Numbered from the stretch's first letter, positions 15,576-24,007 are shown. The stretch is 34,862 nt of DNA from Kofleriaceae bacterium (GCA_013368795.1 JABFXX010000452.1:1-34862); one strand, 5' to 3'. Program-made: numbers and translations. Notes: a model not told the origin generated them from the sequence alone.

Positions 15576-16340
15576 CTAGAAGCGCCCGGTCCAGCTAACA
15601 ACGAATGAACGGCCGGGCAGCGACGCGACCGTGTCGGAACTGTCACCTCCGGCCTGGATCAGCAGCACGGTGCCGCCGATCGTCGCCCCACCGCCAACGG
15701 CCGCGAGCGCGATGCCGACCGGCGTCGAGTCCGGGTAAATGAACTTGTCATTCGGCCCACCTCGGCTGCCGTAGTAGAGGAACACGCCGCCGGCCGCGAT
15801 CGCCGCGACACCCGAGGCGAGCAGGATCGCGGGCAGGGTGCGCGACGGCTTCTCCTCGCTGCGCCGCGCCACGCGCCGCTTCGCCGGCCTTCCCTGCAAC
15901 CGGCCGAGCATCTCCTTCACGAGCGTATGCCACGTTGCAGGTGTACAATTTTCACACGCCCGGCGTTCGCCATTCGGCGAGCGACCCTTCTCGAACCAGT
16001 ACAGCGTGAAGATCACGCTTCCGGTCTTCCCTTTGCTTTGCTCGGTCCGCGCGTAGACCAACGTGTCGGTCTTGCCGCGCGCATCGAACACGCCCTTCGC
16101 GCATTCTACGTCATCGAGGACGAAGCAGTTCGCGATCGTGTTGGTCGCATCTTTGCTCAGCGCCTCGTCGGAAAACTCGTAATCGCGCGCCTCGAGGACC
16201 GTCCGCAGATGTGCAGTCAGGTCGCCCGTCTTCACGCCGTCGCCGCTGATCGCGACGCCTGTCGTTCGGTTCGCGGCACTTGCCGTGCCCGCGAGAACGA
16301 GCACCAGCGCTACCAGGGCCACACGCATCGTCGTGGCCAT
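15576..16340 (-). CDS. Secreted/anchored CxxC protein (A' of the duplicated cassette)
   Basis: From the ATG at 16340 the product is 254 residues; ATG at 16328 is equally possible, and the longer upstream reading is a Thr/Arg-rich shadow. It has a cleavable-type signal peptide (MRVALVALVLVLAGTASA). A soluble domain of about 130 residues contains NTIANCFVLDDVECAKGVFD and RRACENCTP, and a basic linker follows. There are two C-terminal hydrophobic helices (LPAILLASGVAAIAAGGVFLYYG and VGIALAAVGGGATIGGTVLLI) and the end WTGRF. The gene at 17688-18476 encodes a clear paralog with the same order: NTLIDCFVLEDLGCARGVVD, RTCARCNE, two helices and a GRF end. It may anchor in the inner membrane by the helical hairpin with its domain in the periplasm. 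I recognise no family. Confidence 0.82.
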   Translation of the reverse strand: MATTMRVALVALVLVLAGTASAANRTTGVAISGDGVKTGDLTAHLRTVLEARDYEFSDEALSKDATNTIANCFVLDDVECAKGVFDARGKTDTLVYARTEQSKGKTGSVIFTLYWFEKGRSPNGERRACENCTPATWHTLVKEMLGRLQGRPAKRRVARRSEEKPSRTLPAILLASGVAAIAAGGVFLYYGSRGGPNDKFIYPDSTPVGIALAAVGGGATIGGTVLLIQAGGDSSDTVASLPGRSFVVSWTGRF

Positions 16341-16359
16341 CGTAGCGCAGACCGGGGCG

Positions 16360-17685
16360 CTACTTGTACTCGTCGGCGCCGATGTCCTTTTGGCCACCTT
16401 GCGGGCGCACGTCGAGGTCGTAGTCGGAGTTGATGCTGGAGGACGTCGTCGCCTGGTCGATCGCCGAGCTGCCCGCCGTGAGCTTGTAGTTGTAGGGAGC
16501 GGCATCTGCCGAGACGAACGCGAGATCGGTGACGTCAGCTTGGATCTTCGAGGTCGGATACGTGCACTGGCCGAGCGTCTGCGCGTTGGTGACGGTCGTG
16601 CTGCCGCCCACCGCGTTGCGGGCGATGATGTTGTTGCCGCCCGCGAAGCCGGGAATGTCGCAAAGCACGCCTCCGGCGCGGATGGTGCCGGGCGACGACC
16701 GGTTGTCGGCGATCGTGTTGAACTCGAAGCGGTTCACGCCCGGCGTCGCGACACCGATGTTCACGCCGCCGAACATGCTCGCGTCGGGGTCGCCGTTGCG
16801 GAAGATGAAGTTGTTCGTGATGTCGAACGAAGACGTCCCGGAGATCGAGATGCCGCCACCCCGGTTGATCGACACCAGCGACCTGGACATGGTCAGCGAC
16901 ACGCCCGAGAGCGACAGGCCACTGCCCTGATTGCCAGATACCGTCGACTCGTAGAGCGCCAGCGCGCCACCCGACGCGGTGATGCCGCCGCCCTGGTTGC
17001 CCGAGACGGTGACGCGGTAGAGGGACACGTTCGCCGTGTTTCCCGGCTGCAGCGAGATGCCAGGGTTTCCGGCGCCGGATGCACCGGAGATCTCGAGATC
17101 GTGAATCGTGAGCTGAGTCGCGCCTTCGACCTTGAGGATGATGCCGTTCGTCGTCGACGTCAGTTTCGCGCCGGGATCGGCGAAGAGCGCGACGGTCTTG
17201 CCGGCGACCGTCACCTGCTCGTTCGTCATGCCCTGGAGCTTCACGTAGGGCCGGCCCGTGGCGAGCGCCTTGGCGACCTTGGTGCACGGCATCGTCCTCG
17301 TGCACACGTCGTTGTCGGTGGCGTTGGGATCGACGTAGGCGACCTCGCCATCCCCGGCGCACGCGCCGGTATCGAGCACGCACACGTTCGAATCGCAGTC
17401 GCCGTGCGAGGTACACGCGACGCACTCGTGATTCGAGCACACCGGCGTGTTGCCCATGCATGCCTGCGTCTCGCCGTCGCCGCACGCGACGCACACGTGC
17501 GCTGCCGTATCGCAGACGGGCGCACTCGCGTTCGTGCAGTCGGCGCTCTTCTGGCAGCCCATCTGGCCACCGTCGGTGTTCGCGCAGTTGTTATCGGGCG
17601 CGCCCTCGCAATAGTACGGGTTCGACTTGCTGCATGCGGTGAGCGCGAGTGTTCCGCCGAGCGCGAGCTGAAGCAGTGCCTTCAT
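16360..17685 (-). CDS. Cys-rich beta-helix lipoprotein (B of the duplicated cassette)
   Basis: The 441-residue product begins at ATG 17685 (MKALLQLALGGTLALTAC) with a lipobox LTAC and Cys18 as the lipidation site. It is followed by NPYYCEGAPDNNC and a dense Cys region (about 40-130) with motifs such as CQKSADC, CVACGDGETQAC and CTSHGDCDSNVC. The rest is a run of Gly/Ser/Asn-rich beta turns (VSGNQGGGITASGGALAL, STVSGNQGSGLSLSG, ITNNFIFRNGD), consistent with a right-handed parallel beta-helix, ending DIGADEYK as in choice-of-anchor Q proteins. It is a paralog of the lipoprotein at 14288-15562. The longer frame upstream of 17685 is antisense-like and Arg-rich, so it is rejected. The gene starts two bases after the stop of A, with its Shine-Dalgarno inside A. 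Confidence 0.88.
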   Translation of the reverse strand: MKALLQLALGGTLALTACSKSNPYYCEGAPDNNCANTDGGQMGCQKSADCTNASAPVCDTAAHVCVACGDGETQACMGNTPVCSNHECVACTSHGDCDSNVCVLDTGACAGDGEVAYVDPNATDNDVCTRTMPCTKVAKALATGRPYVKLQGMTNEQVTVAGKTVALFADPGAKLTSTTNGIILKVEGATQLTIHDLEISGASGAGNPGISLQPGNTANVSLYRVTVSGNQGGGITASGGALALYESTVSGNQGSGLSLSGVSLTMSRSLVSINRGGGISISGTSSFDITNNFIFRNGDPDASMFGGVNIGVATPGVNRFEFNTIADNRSSPGTIRAGGVLCDIPGFAGGNNIIARNAVGGSTTVTNAQTLGQCTYPTSKIQADVTDLAFVSADAAPYNYKLTAGSSAIDQATTSSSINSDYDLDVRPQGGQKDIGADEYK

Positions 17686-17687
17686 GA

Positions 17688-18476
17688 CTAGAACCTTCCC
17701 GCCCAGCCGACGACGGCCGAGTCCGAGCTGACCGCGGCGACCGGCGCCGATTTCGAACCACTGCGGAGATAGAGGTAGATGCCGGTGCCGAGTGCGGCTG
17801 CGCCGGCGATGCCGAGCACGATGCCGCCGGTCATCGTGTCGTTGTAGCGAGGCTGTTGCGGGCCGACGGGCGTCGGCTCGTCGTCGTCGATCGCGATCAT
17901 GATGCCACCGGCGACGAGGGCAACGGCACCGATGCCGATCAGCGTGTACGGCAGGATGCGCGAGCCTCCGCGTTCGGCCTCGGAGTCGCCCGATGCAGAC
18001 GTCGACCGCGCCGTCTCGGCGGGTGGTGGTGGCTCGTGCAGGAGCGCGAGCATCAGCTCGTCGACGGTGTCGTGGAGCGACTTCTCGTTGCACCGCGCGC
18101 AGGTGCGCTTCTCGGTGATCGACTCGTGCTCCTTCTGGAACAGCGTGCCGGTGATGAACACGTTGCGCCTGCCGTCCTCGGCCGGCATCGTCTCGACGCG
18201 CGCGAACACGATCGACTTCGCCTTCGAGCGCTGATCGACGACGCCGCGTGCGCAGCCGAGATCCTCGAGCACGAAGCAGTCGATGAGCGTGTTGATCGCG
18301 GATGGCTCGAGCGCGCCCGGAACCACGGTGCGGCCGCGATCGCGAAGCCAGCCCTCGAGCTGGGAGACGACCTGAGGTTGCAGGGTGGGCTCGCCGGTGA
18401 CGACCACGCCGATCTGTTCGGCACGGGCGGTCGTCGCCGCGAGGCTCGCGACGAGAACGAGGAGAAACGTTCGCAT
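17688..18476 (-). CDS. Secreted/anchored CxxC protein (A of the duplicated cassette)
   Basis: The 262-residue product has a signal peptide (MRTFLLVLVASLAATTARA). A periplasmic-looking domain (about 20-150) contains NTLIDCFVLEDLGCARGVVD, a beta-rich segment IVFARVETMPAEDGRRNVFI, and a CxxC in RTCARCNEKSLHD. A Pro/Ser/Ala linker follows, then hydrophobic helices at about 175-195 (LPYTLIGIGAVALVAGGIMIAI) and 215-238 (GGIVLGIAGAAALGTGIYLYL), and the end VGWAGRF. It sits two bases after the PEGA kinase stop and two bases before lipoprotein B, so the three are tightly linked. The paired cysteines and conserved Cys of CFVL could form disulfides in the periplasm. Its job is unknown; a kinase-linked envelope component is a reasonable guess from position only. 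Confidence 0.85.
   Translation of the reverse strand: MRTFLLVLVASLAATTARAEQIGVVVTGEPTLQPQVVSQLEGWLRDRGRTVVPGALEPSAINTLIDCFVLEDLGCARGVVDQRSKAKSIVFARVETMPAEDGRRNVFITGTLFQKEHESITEKRTCARCNEKSLHDTVDELMLALLHEPPPPAETARSTSASGDSEAERGGSRILPYTLIGIGAVALVAGGIMIAIDDDEPTPVGPQQPRYNDTMTGGIVLGIAGAAALGTGIYLYLRSGSKSAPVAAVSSDSAVVGWAGRF
17694..17700 (-). promoter_or_regulatory. Shine-Dalgarno of lipoprotein B, inside gene A
   Basis: GGGAAGG on the minus strand lies eight bases before ATG 17685, within the last codons of the upstream gene. It fixes the start of B and suggests that A and B are translationally coupled. Confidence 0.6.
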
Positions 18477-18478
18477 TG

Positions 18479-20188
18479 TTATCGCTCGATAGTGGTCGAC
18501 TTGTTCTCGTCGATGGTCACCACGAGCGCTTCGTCCTTGCCGACTTCTGCGTTGACGAGGCGAAGCTTGTGCTTTCCAACTGGGAGCTTCATGTCGACGG
18601 GGGTGTCTCGGACCTTCTTGCCGTCGACGTACACGGTCATCACAGGAAACGCGCGCACGACGAGTCGGCCTTGCTTCTTACGGTCGCGAGCGTGCGCCGA
18701 CTCCGTCGGAATTTCCACTTTTGCGTCCGGCTCCGGAACCCCTGCATCGACGGGAGGCGCGGGGACCACCGCGATTGCCGAATCCGCGGGCGCAGCATCC
18801 GGAGGAACGGGCGGCGGAGGCGTCGTCTGATCATCCTGGGCCACCGCATCCTGCTTCACAGAACCGGCCGCCGGTGACGAAGGCGATTTCTTCATCGCCG
18901 ACACGATGCCGAACGTGATCAGGCCACCCGCGACGAGGCCGCCGACGCCGAGCGCGATCCGCTTGCCCGTGCTGCTGCTGGCGCTGCGCATCGGCGGAAT
19001 CGTCGCGGCGGGGCCTACGTGCTGGTGGATCGAGGAGCCCGGCTGCATCGTGTTCGTCGGCGTGCTCCGCATCGCGCCCATGCTGTGCATCGGCATCGGC
19101 GTGCCCGGATTGCTGCCGATCGTCGCGCGGTCGTGATTCGGAATCTCCTGACCGGGGATCGGCGTCCCGTAGCCGGCCTGCGTCGACTGCGGATAGCCCT
19201 GCGCGGACTGCGCCTGCGGTGTGCCGCGCTGGCGAAGGATGCTGTTGCGAACCGGCGCCTCGGCGGGGAAACGCTCGGCGAGCACCTTGATGAGGACCTC
19301 GCGGCCTGTCTTCGGGGCGTCGTCGCACTCGAGCAGGTCGTGGATCGCGTCCTCGGCCGTCGCGTAGCGCGCGGGCAGGTCGCGCTCGAGCAGCTTCATC
19401 GTCACGCGCTCGAGATCCTTCGGCACGTCGGGCCGCAGCTGGCGCGGACGCGGAATCTGGCCGAACAGGACGGCGGCGAGCGTCGCGCGCGTGTCCTCGC
19501 CGGTGAACAGGCGCCGGCTGCACAGCATCTCCCATAGCATCACGCCGACCGCGAACAGATCGCTGCGCCCGTCGAGCGCCTGACCGTTCGCCTGCTCCGG
19601 GCTCATGTACGCCGGCTTGCCCTTGATGAAGACAGACGCCGTCGCCTCGGCGGCGGTGCGCGCCTTCGCGATGCCGAAGTCCGAGACCTTCACCGCGCCT
19701 TCCCACGACAGCAGCACGTTGTGCGGCGACACGTCGCGATGGACGAGTCCCTTCATCGCGCGGATCGTCTCGCCGGTCATCGCGATGTCGTCGGGGCTCG
19801 CGGGCAGGTCGTGCGCGTGACCGAGGCCGCGCAGCATCTCGGAGATCGTGTAGATGATGACCGGGTAGGGCAGCGGTCCCGTCGAGCACAGCGCGTCGAG
19901 GTCCTTGCCGTTGACCAGCTCCATGACGAGGTAGAGCCGGCCTTCCGGATCGCGATCGAAGTCGAGGACGGAGACGATGTTCGGGTGCGAGAGCCGCGAG
20001 CTGATGCGCGCCTCGTCGATGAACATGCTCGAGAACGCCGGGTTCTGCGAGAACCCGGGCAATACGCGCTTGATCGCGACCTTGCGCGAGAAGCCCTCGG
20101 CGCCGACCGTCGACGCGAGAAAGACCTCTGCCATTCCGCCGCCGCCCAGCCGTTGATCGAGCCGGTATTTTCCTGAAAACCCGGACAT
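18479..20188 (-). CDS. Transmembrane Ser/Thr protein kinase with PEGA domain
   Basis: This 569-residue protein has an N-terminal kinase domain (about 8-290): glycine loop LGGGGMAEV, Lys40 in VAIK, helix-C Glu59, HRDVSPHN (150-157), DFG (170-172) and SPEQ (196-199). The HRD-V-S-PHN form is frequent in myxobacterial kinases. A Gln/Pro/Thr-rich linker (about 315-405) leads to one transmembrane helix (410-431). A Pro/Ala/Asp-rich periplasmic stretch follows, then a C-terminal PEGA domain (about 507-569; FPVMTVYVDGKKVRDTPVDM, LPVGKHKLRL). All expected catalytic residues are present, so activity is likely. PEGA domains are extracytoplasmic and are thought to bind surface structures. The kinase precedes the A-B-A'-B' genes by two bases and so is probably co-expressed with them. 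The start is ATG at 20188, with only a weak ribosome-binding site. Confidence 0.95.
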   Translation of the reverse strand: MSGFSGKYRLDQRLGGGGMAEVFLASTVGAEGFSRKVAIKRVLPGFSQNPAFSSMFIDEARISSRLSHPNIVSVLDFDRDPEGRLYLVMELVNGKDLDALCSTGPLPYPVIIYTISEMLRGLGHAHDLPASPDDIAMTGETIRAMKGLVHRDVSPHNVLLSWEGAVKVSDFGIAKARTAAEATASVFIKGKPAYMSPEQANGQALDGRSDLFAVGVMLWEMLCSRRLFTGEDTRATLAAVLFGQIPRPRQLRPDVPKDLERVTMKLLERDLPARYATAEDAIHDLLECDDAPKTGREVLIKVLAERFPAEAPVRNSILRQRGTPQAQSAQGYPQSTQAGYGTPIPGQEIPNHDRATIGSNPGTPMPMHSMGAMRSTPTNTMQPGSSIHQHVGPAATIPPMRSASSSTGKRIALGVGGLVAGGLITFGIVSAMKKSPSSPAAGSVKQDAVAQDDQTTPPPPVPPDAAPADSAIAVVPAPPVDAGVPEPDAKVEIPTESAHARDRKKQGRLVVRAFPVMTVYVDGKKVRDTPVDMKLPVGKHKLRLVNAEVGKDEALVVTIDENKSTTIER

Positions 20189-20216
20189 CGGGTGCCGCCG
20201 ATACTATCAGCAACGC

Positions 20217-20774
20217 TCAGCGCGGCGAAAACCTGTGCGGACGATCGACACCACGATCGGCGAAGTAGCGCCGCGCGGCCTCGGTATGGAGGCCGAATGC
20301 GAATTCTTCGTCGAGTCCGCCGGCGCCGTAGATGATGCCTCGCTCGCTGGTCTCGGGGTCCGGCGTGAACGGCGCGAGGGAGGCGACATCGATCGGCTGG
20401 GCGATCGAGAACATGAGGACGCGATTGGGCTTCGGCGCGCTCGACACGAAGTAGAACGGCGAGAGCCCGGAAGGGTCGATCTCGATGCCGGTCTCCTCGA
20501 ACACCTCGCGCGCCGCGCCGGTCTGCCACGTCTCGTGCTCCTCGAGGAAGCCGCCGACGAGCGCGAGCTTGCCGATGCCCGGCGGGATCGCGCGCCGGAT
20601 CACGAGCAGCCCGGACTCACCCGCCTCGACGAGCGGGACGAGCACGACGCACACCGGAATCGGGTTGGCCCAGACTTGCGTCTTGCACGTCTGGCAGGTG
20701 CGCGGATAGACGAGCGGCGCCGGATAGGCGGAGCCGCAGAAGCTGCAGAACGTGTCGCGAACAAGCTGCGCCAT
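20217..20774 (-). CDS. Nudix hydrolase with N-terminal zinc ribbon
   Basis: The 185-residue product has an N-terminal zinc ribbon with Cys10, Cys13, Cys27 and Cys30 (CSFC and CQTC), then a Nudix domain. The Nudix box starts at Gly75 in GGFLEEHETWQTGAAREVFEETGI (positions 74-97) and keeps the REVFEETG metal-binding core. Zinc ribbon plus Nudix is the arrangement seen in NudC-like NADH pyrophosphatases and related proteins, but the SQPWPFPxS signature of true NudC is not visible, so the substrate is left open. It is probably cytoplasmic. It starts three bases after the HD-GYP gene stop and ends 28 bases before the PEGA kinase start, fitting one transcript. The link to c-di-GMP or nucleotide turnover is only positional. 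Confidence 0.9.
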   Translation of the reverse strand: MAQLVRDTFCSFCGSAYPAPLVYPRTCQTCKTQVWANPIPVCVVLVPLVEAGESGLLVIRRAIPPGIGKLALVGGFLEEHETWQTGAAREVFEETGIEIDPSGLSPFYFVSSAPKPNRVLMFSIAQPIDVASLAPFTPDPETSERGIIYGAGGLDEEFAFGLHTEAARRYFADRGVDRPHRFSPR

Positions 20775-20777
20775 TGC

Positions 20778-22322
20778 TCACCTCGGGATCAGCGAACCGT
20801 GACCGCGTTCGCGCATCTGGAGGCGCCATGCCTCGATCAGCTTCACGAACGCATCGGCGAGCTCGGGATCGAACTGCGTACCGGCGCAGCGCTCGATCTC
20901 GCCGACCGCGACTTCGTGGCTGAGCGCGCGGCGATACGCGCGGTCTGACGTCATCGCGTCGTACGCGTCGGCGATCGAGACGATGCGGCCGACGAGCGGG
21001 ATGTTGTGGCCCGAGAGGCCGCGCGGGTAACCGCCGCCGTCGAACCACTCGTGGTGACACCAGCAGCCATCGATGAGGCCGTGCAGGCAGGGCACCGGCT
21101 CGAGGATGCGCTTGCCCTTCTCGGGATGCTGGCGGAACACGGCGATCTCTTCCGGCGTCAGCTTGCCGGGCTTGTTGAGCATGTCGTAGCGGACGCCGAT
21201 CTTGCCGACGTCGTGCATGACGCCGGCCTGGACGATCCGCCGGATCTCCGAGTCGGGCAGCGTCAGGCCGCGCGCGAGCACCTCGCTGTACACGGCGACG
21301 CGCTCGGAGTGGCCGCGCGTGTACATGTCGCTCTCCTCGAGCGCCTGCGCGAAGCCCGCGACCGTCTGCTGGAACATCTCCTCGAGCGACTGGTTCGCCG
21401 CGGTGAGCGAGTTGTTCGACGTGACGAGCTCGCTGTAGAGGCGCGCGTTGTCGAGCGCGCTCGCCGCACGCGACGCGAGCACCGCGAGCATCTTGCGGTG
21501 GCCTTCGTCGAACTTCTTGCCCTGCGTGAACGAGAACACGTTGAGCACGCCGACCATGTCGCCGCGCACTTGCAGCGGTACGGCGACAAACGACGCGAGA
21601 TCCTGTGGCGCCGCGCTCTCGGTGAAGAAGCGCGAGGCCTTGCCGCCGTGCGCGAGGATCGGTACGCCGCTCGCGAACTGCTCGGTCAGGATGCCGAACG
21701 CGGGCGAGGGCAGGCCGGTCACCGGATCGGAGTCCGACGCGACGATCTTCACGCGCTCCTCGTACTGACCGGAGCGCGGATCGCGCAGGTGCAGCGTCGC
21801 GACGTCCGCCTTGACCTCATCGATCGCGGCGCGCAGCACGACGTCGAGGATTCGCTCGATATCGTGCGACAGCGCGATCGCCTCTGACACCTTGTAGATC
21901 GTCAGCGCCTCGCGCAGCCGGATGTTCTCCGCCTGCAGGCGCTGGCGATAGAGCGCGCGCTCGACGACGTGGATGACCTCCTCGACCTTGAACGGCTTCA
22001 GGAGGTAGTCGTACGCGCCCTTCTTCATCGCCTCGATCGCGGTCTCGACCGTGCCGAAGCCCGTCATGAGGACGGTCAACACGCCGAGCCGCTCGGACTC
22101 GACCTTCTCGAGCAGCTGGAGCCCCGACAGCCGGGGCATCTTCAGATCCGTGATCAGCAGATCGTACGGATGCAGGCGCAGCTCGGTGAGAGCCTTCTCG
22201 CCGTCCTCGACGGTGTGAACCGAAAAGCCTTCGAGCGAGAGGAACTCGGCGAGGATCTCGCGGATGACACGCTCGTCATCGACGACGAGGATCCGCGCGG
22301 CTTCGGCAGACTCGGCTACCAC
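20778..22322 (-). CDS. Response regulator with GAF and HD-GYP domains (c-di-GMP phosphodiesterase)
   Basis: The 514-residue protein has three parts. A receiver domain (about 10-125) has acidic pocket Asp15-Asp16, phosphoacceptor Asp59 in LITDLKMP, and Lys109 in LLKPF. A GAF domain (about 145-295) contains ASFVAVPLQVRGDMVGVLNV. An HD-GYP domain (about 320-500) has HD at 370-371 in MHDVGKIG, HH at 423-424, and the GYP triad at 430-432 in DGGGYPRG. HD-GYP proteins are known to degrade cyclic di-GMP, and all key residues are present here. Output is therefore probably enzymatic and controlled by phosphorylation at Asp59, with the GAF domain adding a small-ligand input. The start is GTG at 22322. 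No cognate histidine kinase is in the window; the Ser/Thr kinase downstream is not a phosphodonor of this type. Confidence 0.96.
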   Translation of the reverse strand: MVAESAEAARILVVDDERVIREILAEFLSLEGFSVHTVEDGEKALTELRLHPYDLLITDLKMPRLSGLQLLEKVESERLGVLTVLMTGFGTVETAIEAMKKGAYDYLLKPFKVEEVIHVVERALYRQRLQAENIRLREALTIYKVSEAIALSHDIERILDVVLRAAIDEVKADVATLHLRDPRSGQYEERVKIVASDSDPVTGLPSPAFGILTEQFASGVPILAHGGKASRFFTESAAPQDLASFVAVPLQVRGDMVGVLNVFSFTQGKKFDEGHRKMLAVLASRAASALDNARLYSELVTSNNSLTAANQSLEEMFQQTVAGFAQALEESDMYTRGHSERVAVYSEVLARGLTLPDSEIRRIVQAGVMHDVGKIGVRYDMLNKPGKLTPEEIAVFRQHPEKGKRILEPVPCLHGLIDGCWCHHEWFDGGGYPRGLSGHNIPLVGRIVSIADAYDAMTSDRAYRRALSHEVAVGEIERCAGTQFDPELADAFVKLIEAWRLQMRERGHGSLIPR

Positions 22323-22334
22323 GTAACTACGAGC

Positions 22335-23180
22335 TTACTGGTTCTGCTGCGGGGCGTCGCCACCACCGGTCGTCGGTGCGGGCGTATTCGAGAGCGGCTT
22401 CACTTCGCCCTGCTGCACGTTCGACTGAATCGCCGCGCCACCACCGCCGCCCGCCGTCGTCGGCTGAGCCGGCGGCGCCATCGGATCGAACATCGAGCCG
22501 GTGCGGCCCGTGAGCTTGTCGGCAGCCTGCTGCGCCGACAGCCAGGCCTGGCGCGCCTGGAGCGCCTTGCTCTTCTCGGCCTCGGCGCGCTCCTTGGCCT
22601 TCTGCGTGCGAGCGCCGCGCTGTTCGACCTGCTGGGGGAACTTGTTGTAGTCGACGTTCTTGATCGCGATGTTGTTCCGCTGCGCGAGCGAGGACTTCGC
22701 GACCTCGTACTTGGCCTCGTACCAGTACATGTTCTCCTGCGTGTAGCGCATGTAGCGGCGCAGGTAGTTGCGGTACGCCTCGAAGTACTTCACGCGCATC
22801 TCGGCGGCCTTCGAGGAGTCCTCGGCGGCCTTGAGATCCTTCTGCGCGTTGTTGATGCGGTTCATGTCGGCGGACTGCTCGGCGCTCTTCTTCGCCGAGA
22901 TCGCGGAGTCGACCGAGAGGCGCGCGGCCTTGTGATCGTTCTGCGCCTGGTGCAGCTGCGCGTCGGCCTCCTGCGAGTTGGCCTCGGCGTTCGCGTTCTC
23001 CATCTTCGCGACCGACCACTGGTTCTGCGTCTCGACGACCGCGCCCTTCTGATCGAGCGGGATGCGCGCGATGTACATGTCATCGAAGTGCGCGCCGAGT
23101 GGGCCCGGAGGTGAATCCTGAGCGCCGCCGCAGCCGATTACAAAGAGGCCAACACAGACAAGCTGCCAAAGTCCCCGCAT
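22335..23180 (-). CDS. Coiled-coil lipoprotein
   Basis: The 281-residue product has a lipoprotein signal peptide (MRGLWQLVCVGLFVIGC, lipobox VIGC, Cys17). A long Ala/Lys/Glu/Gln-rich helical region (about 45-225) contains heptad-like stretches such as QLHQAQNDHKAARLSVDSAI and AQKDLKAAEDSSKAAEMRVK, with a Tyr-rich patch YLRRYMRYTQENMYWYEAKY in the middle. The C-terminal ~60 residues are Gly/Pro/Thr/Gln-rich and probably disordered. It is expected to be periplasmic and membrane-anchored. It is the first gene of the eight-gene minus-strand run, 12 bases ahead of the HD-GYP regulator and 53 bp from the divergent coaX start. No named family is recognised; a structural or cell-wall-associated role is a guess. 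Confidence 0.85.
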   Translation of the reverse strand: MRGLWQLVCVGLFVIGCGGAQDSPPGPLGAHFDDMYIARIPLDQKGAVVETQNQWSVAKMENANAEANSQEADAQLHQAQNDHKAARLSVDSAISAKKSAEQSADMNRINNAQKDLKAAEDSSKAAEMRVKYFEAYRNYLRRYMRYTQENMYWYEAKYEVAKSSLAQRNNIAIKNVDYNKFPQQVEQRGARTQKAKERAEAEKSKALQARQAWLSAQQAADKLTGRTGSMFDPMAPPAQPTTAGGGGGAAIQSNVQQGEVKPLSNTPAPTTGGGDAPQQNQ

Positions 23181-23233
23181 AGGTGAGCGCGAGCCTACTA
23201 CGGCAGCGCGCCGCGAGCTACCATCTCGGTGGA

Positions 23234-24007
23234 ATGACGACGTTACTCGCCGTCGACGTGGGCAACACGAATACCGTGCTCGGGGTCTTCCGTGACGGCG
23301 ATCTCGCCGCGCACTGGCGGATCCAGACGGTGGCTCAGCGCACGTCTGACGAATATGCCGTGCTTCTCAAGACGCTGCTCGATCTCAACGGCTTTCCGTG
23401 GCGGAGCATCGACGCCGGGATCATCTCGTCGGTCGTGCCGCCGGCGGTGTTCGGCCTGCAGCGGTTCTTCAAGCAGCACTGCGGTGGCGCGGCGCTTGTC
23501 GTCGGTCCCGGCATCAAGACCGGCATGCCGATCCTGTACGAGAACCCGCGCGAGGTCGGCGCCGATCGAATCGTCAACGCGGTCGCCGCGTTCGAGGAGC
23601 TGAAGAGCGGCTGCATCGTCGTCGACTTCGGCACGGCGACGACGTGGGACGTCGTGAACCCCAAGGGCGAGTACCTCGGCGGCGTGATCGCACCCGGCAT
23701 CCAGATCAGCTCGGAGGCGCTGTACGAGCACGCCGCGAAGCTGCCGCGCGTCGAGCTGGCACGTCCCGGCAAGGTCGTCGCACGCAACACGATCGCGTCG
23801 ATGCAGGCGGGCCTCGTCTACGGCTACGCCGGCATGGTCGACGCGCTCGTCGAGCGCATCCGCGCCGAGGTCGATTGGCCGGCGCGCTGCATCGCGACGG
23901 GAGGCCTCGCGGCGCTGATCGCGACGGAGACCAAGACGATCGAGGCGACTGACGAGCTCCTCACGCTCAAGGGCCTCAAGATCCTGTATCAACGCAACCA
24001 GGCATGA
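23234..24007 (+). CDS. coaX: Type III pantothenate kinase
   Basis: The 257-residue product catalyses the first committed step of coenzyme A synthesis, phosphorylation of pantothenate. Family motifs are clear: phosphate-binding DVGNTNT (8-14), ENPREVGADR with catalytic Asp111, and DFGTATT (131-137), followed by GGVIAPGI. The length is normal for the family. The ATG at 23234 is chosen because it begins just before the DVGNT motif, as in other CoaX proteins; the extra 17 codons upstream overlap the divergent promoter region. GGTGG just before the ATG may serve as ribosome-binding site. The last four bases (ATGA) overlap the next gene's start, indicating translational coupling. The usual birA neighbour is not upstream here. 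Confidence 0.96.
   Translation: MTTLLAVDVGNTNTVLGVFRDGDLAAHWRIQTVAQRTSDEYAVLLKTLLDLNGFPWRSIDAGIISSVVPPAVFGLQRFFKQHCGGAALVVGPGIKTGMPILYENPREVGADRIVNAVAAFEELKSGCIVVDFGTATTWDVVNPKGEYLGGVIAPGIQISSEALYEHAAKLPRVELARPGKVVARNTIASMQAGLVYGYAGMVDALVERIRAEVDWPARCIATGGLAALIATETKTIEATDELLTLKGLKILYQRNQA

Noticed and set aside
14264-15598. Plus-strand frame of 444 codons
   Set aside because: Antisense to lipoprotein B', which has a signal peptide and Cys pattern on the other strand.
16285-17691. Plus-strand frame of 468 codons
   Set aside because: Antisense to lipoprotein B; Arg/Asp/Val-rich and motif-free.
15576-18476. Terminal Phe of A and A' (GRF) as an outer-membrane beta-barrel signal
   Set aside because: Both proteins end with hydrophobic helices and have no amphipathic strand series, so a barrel is unlikely.
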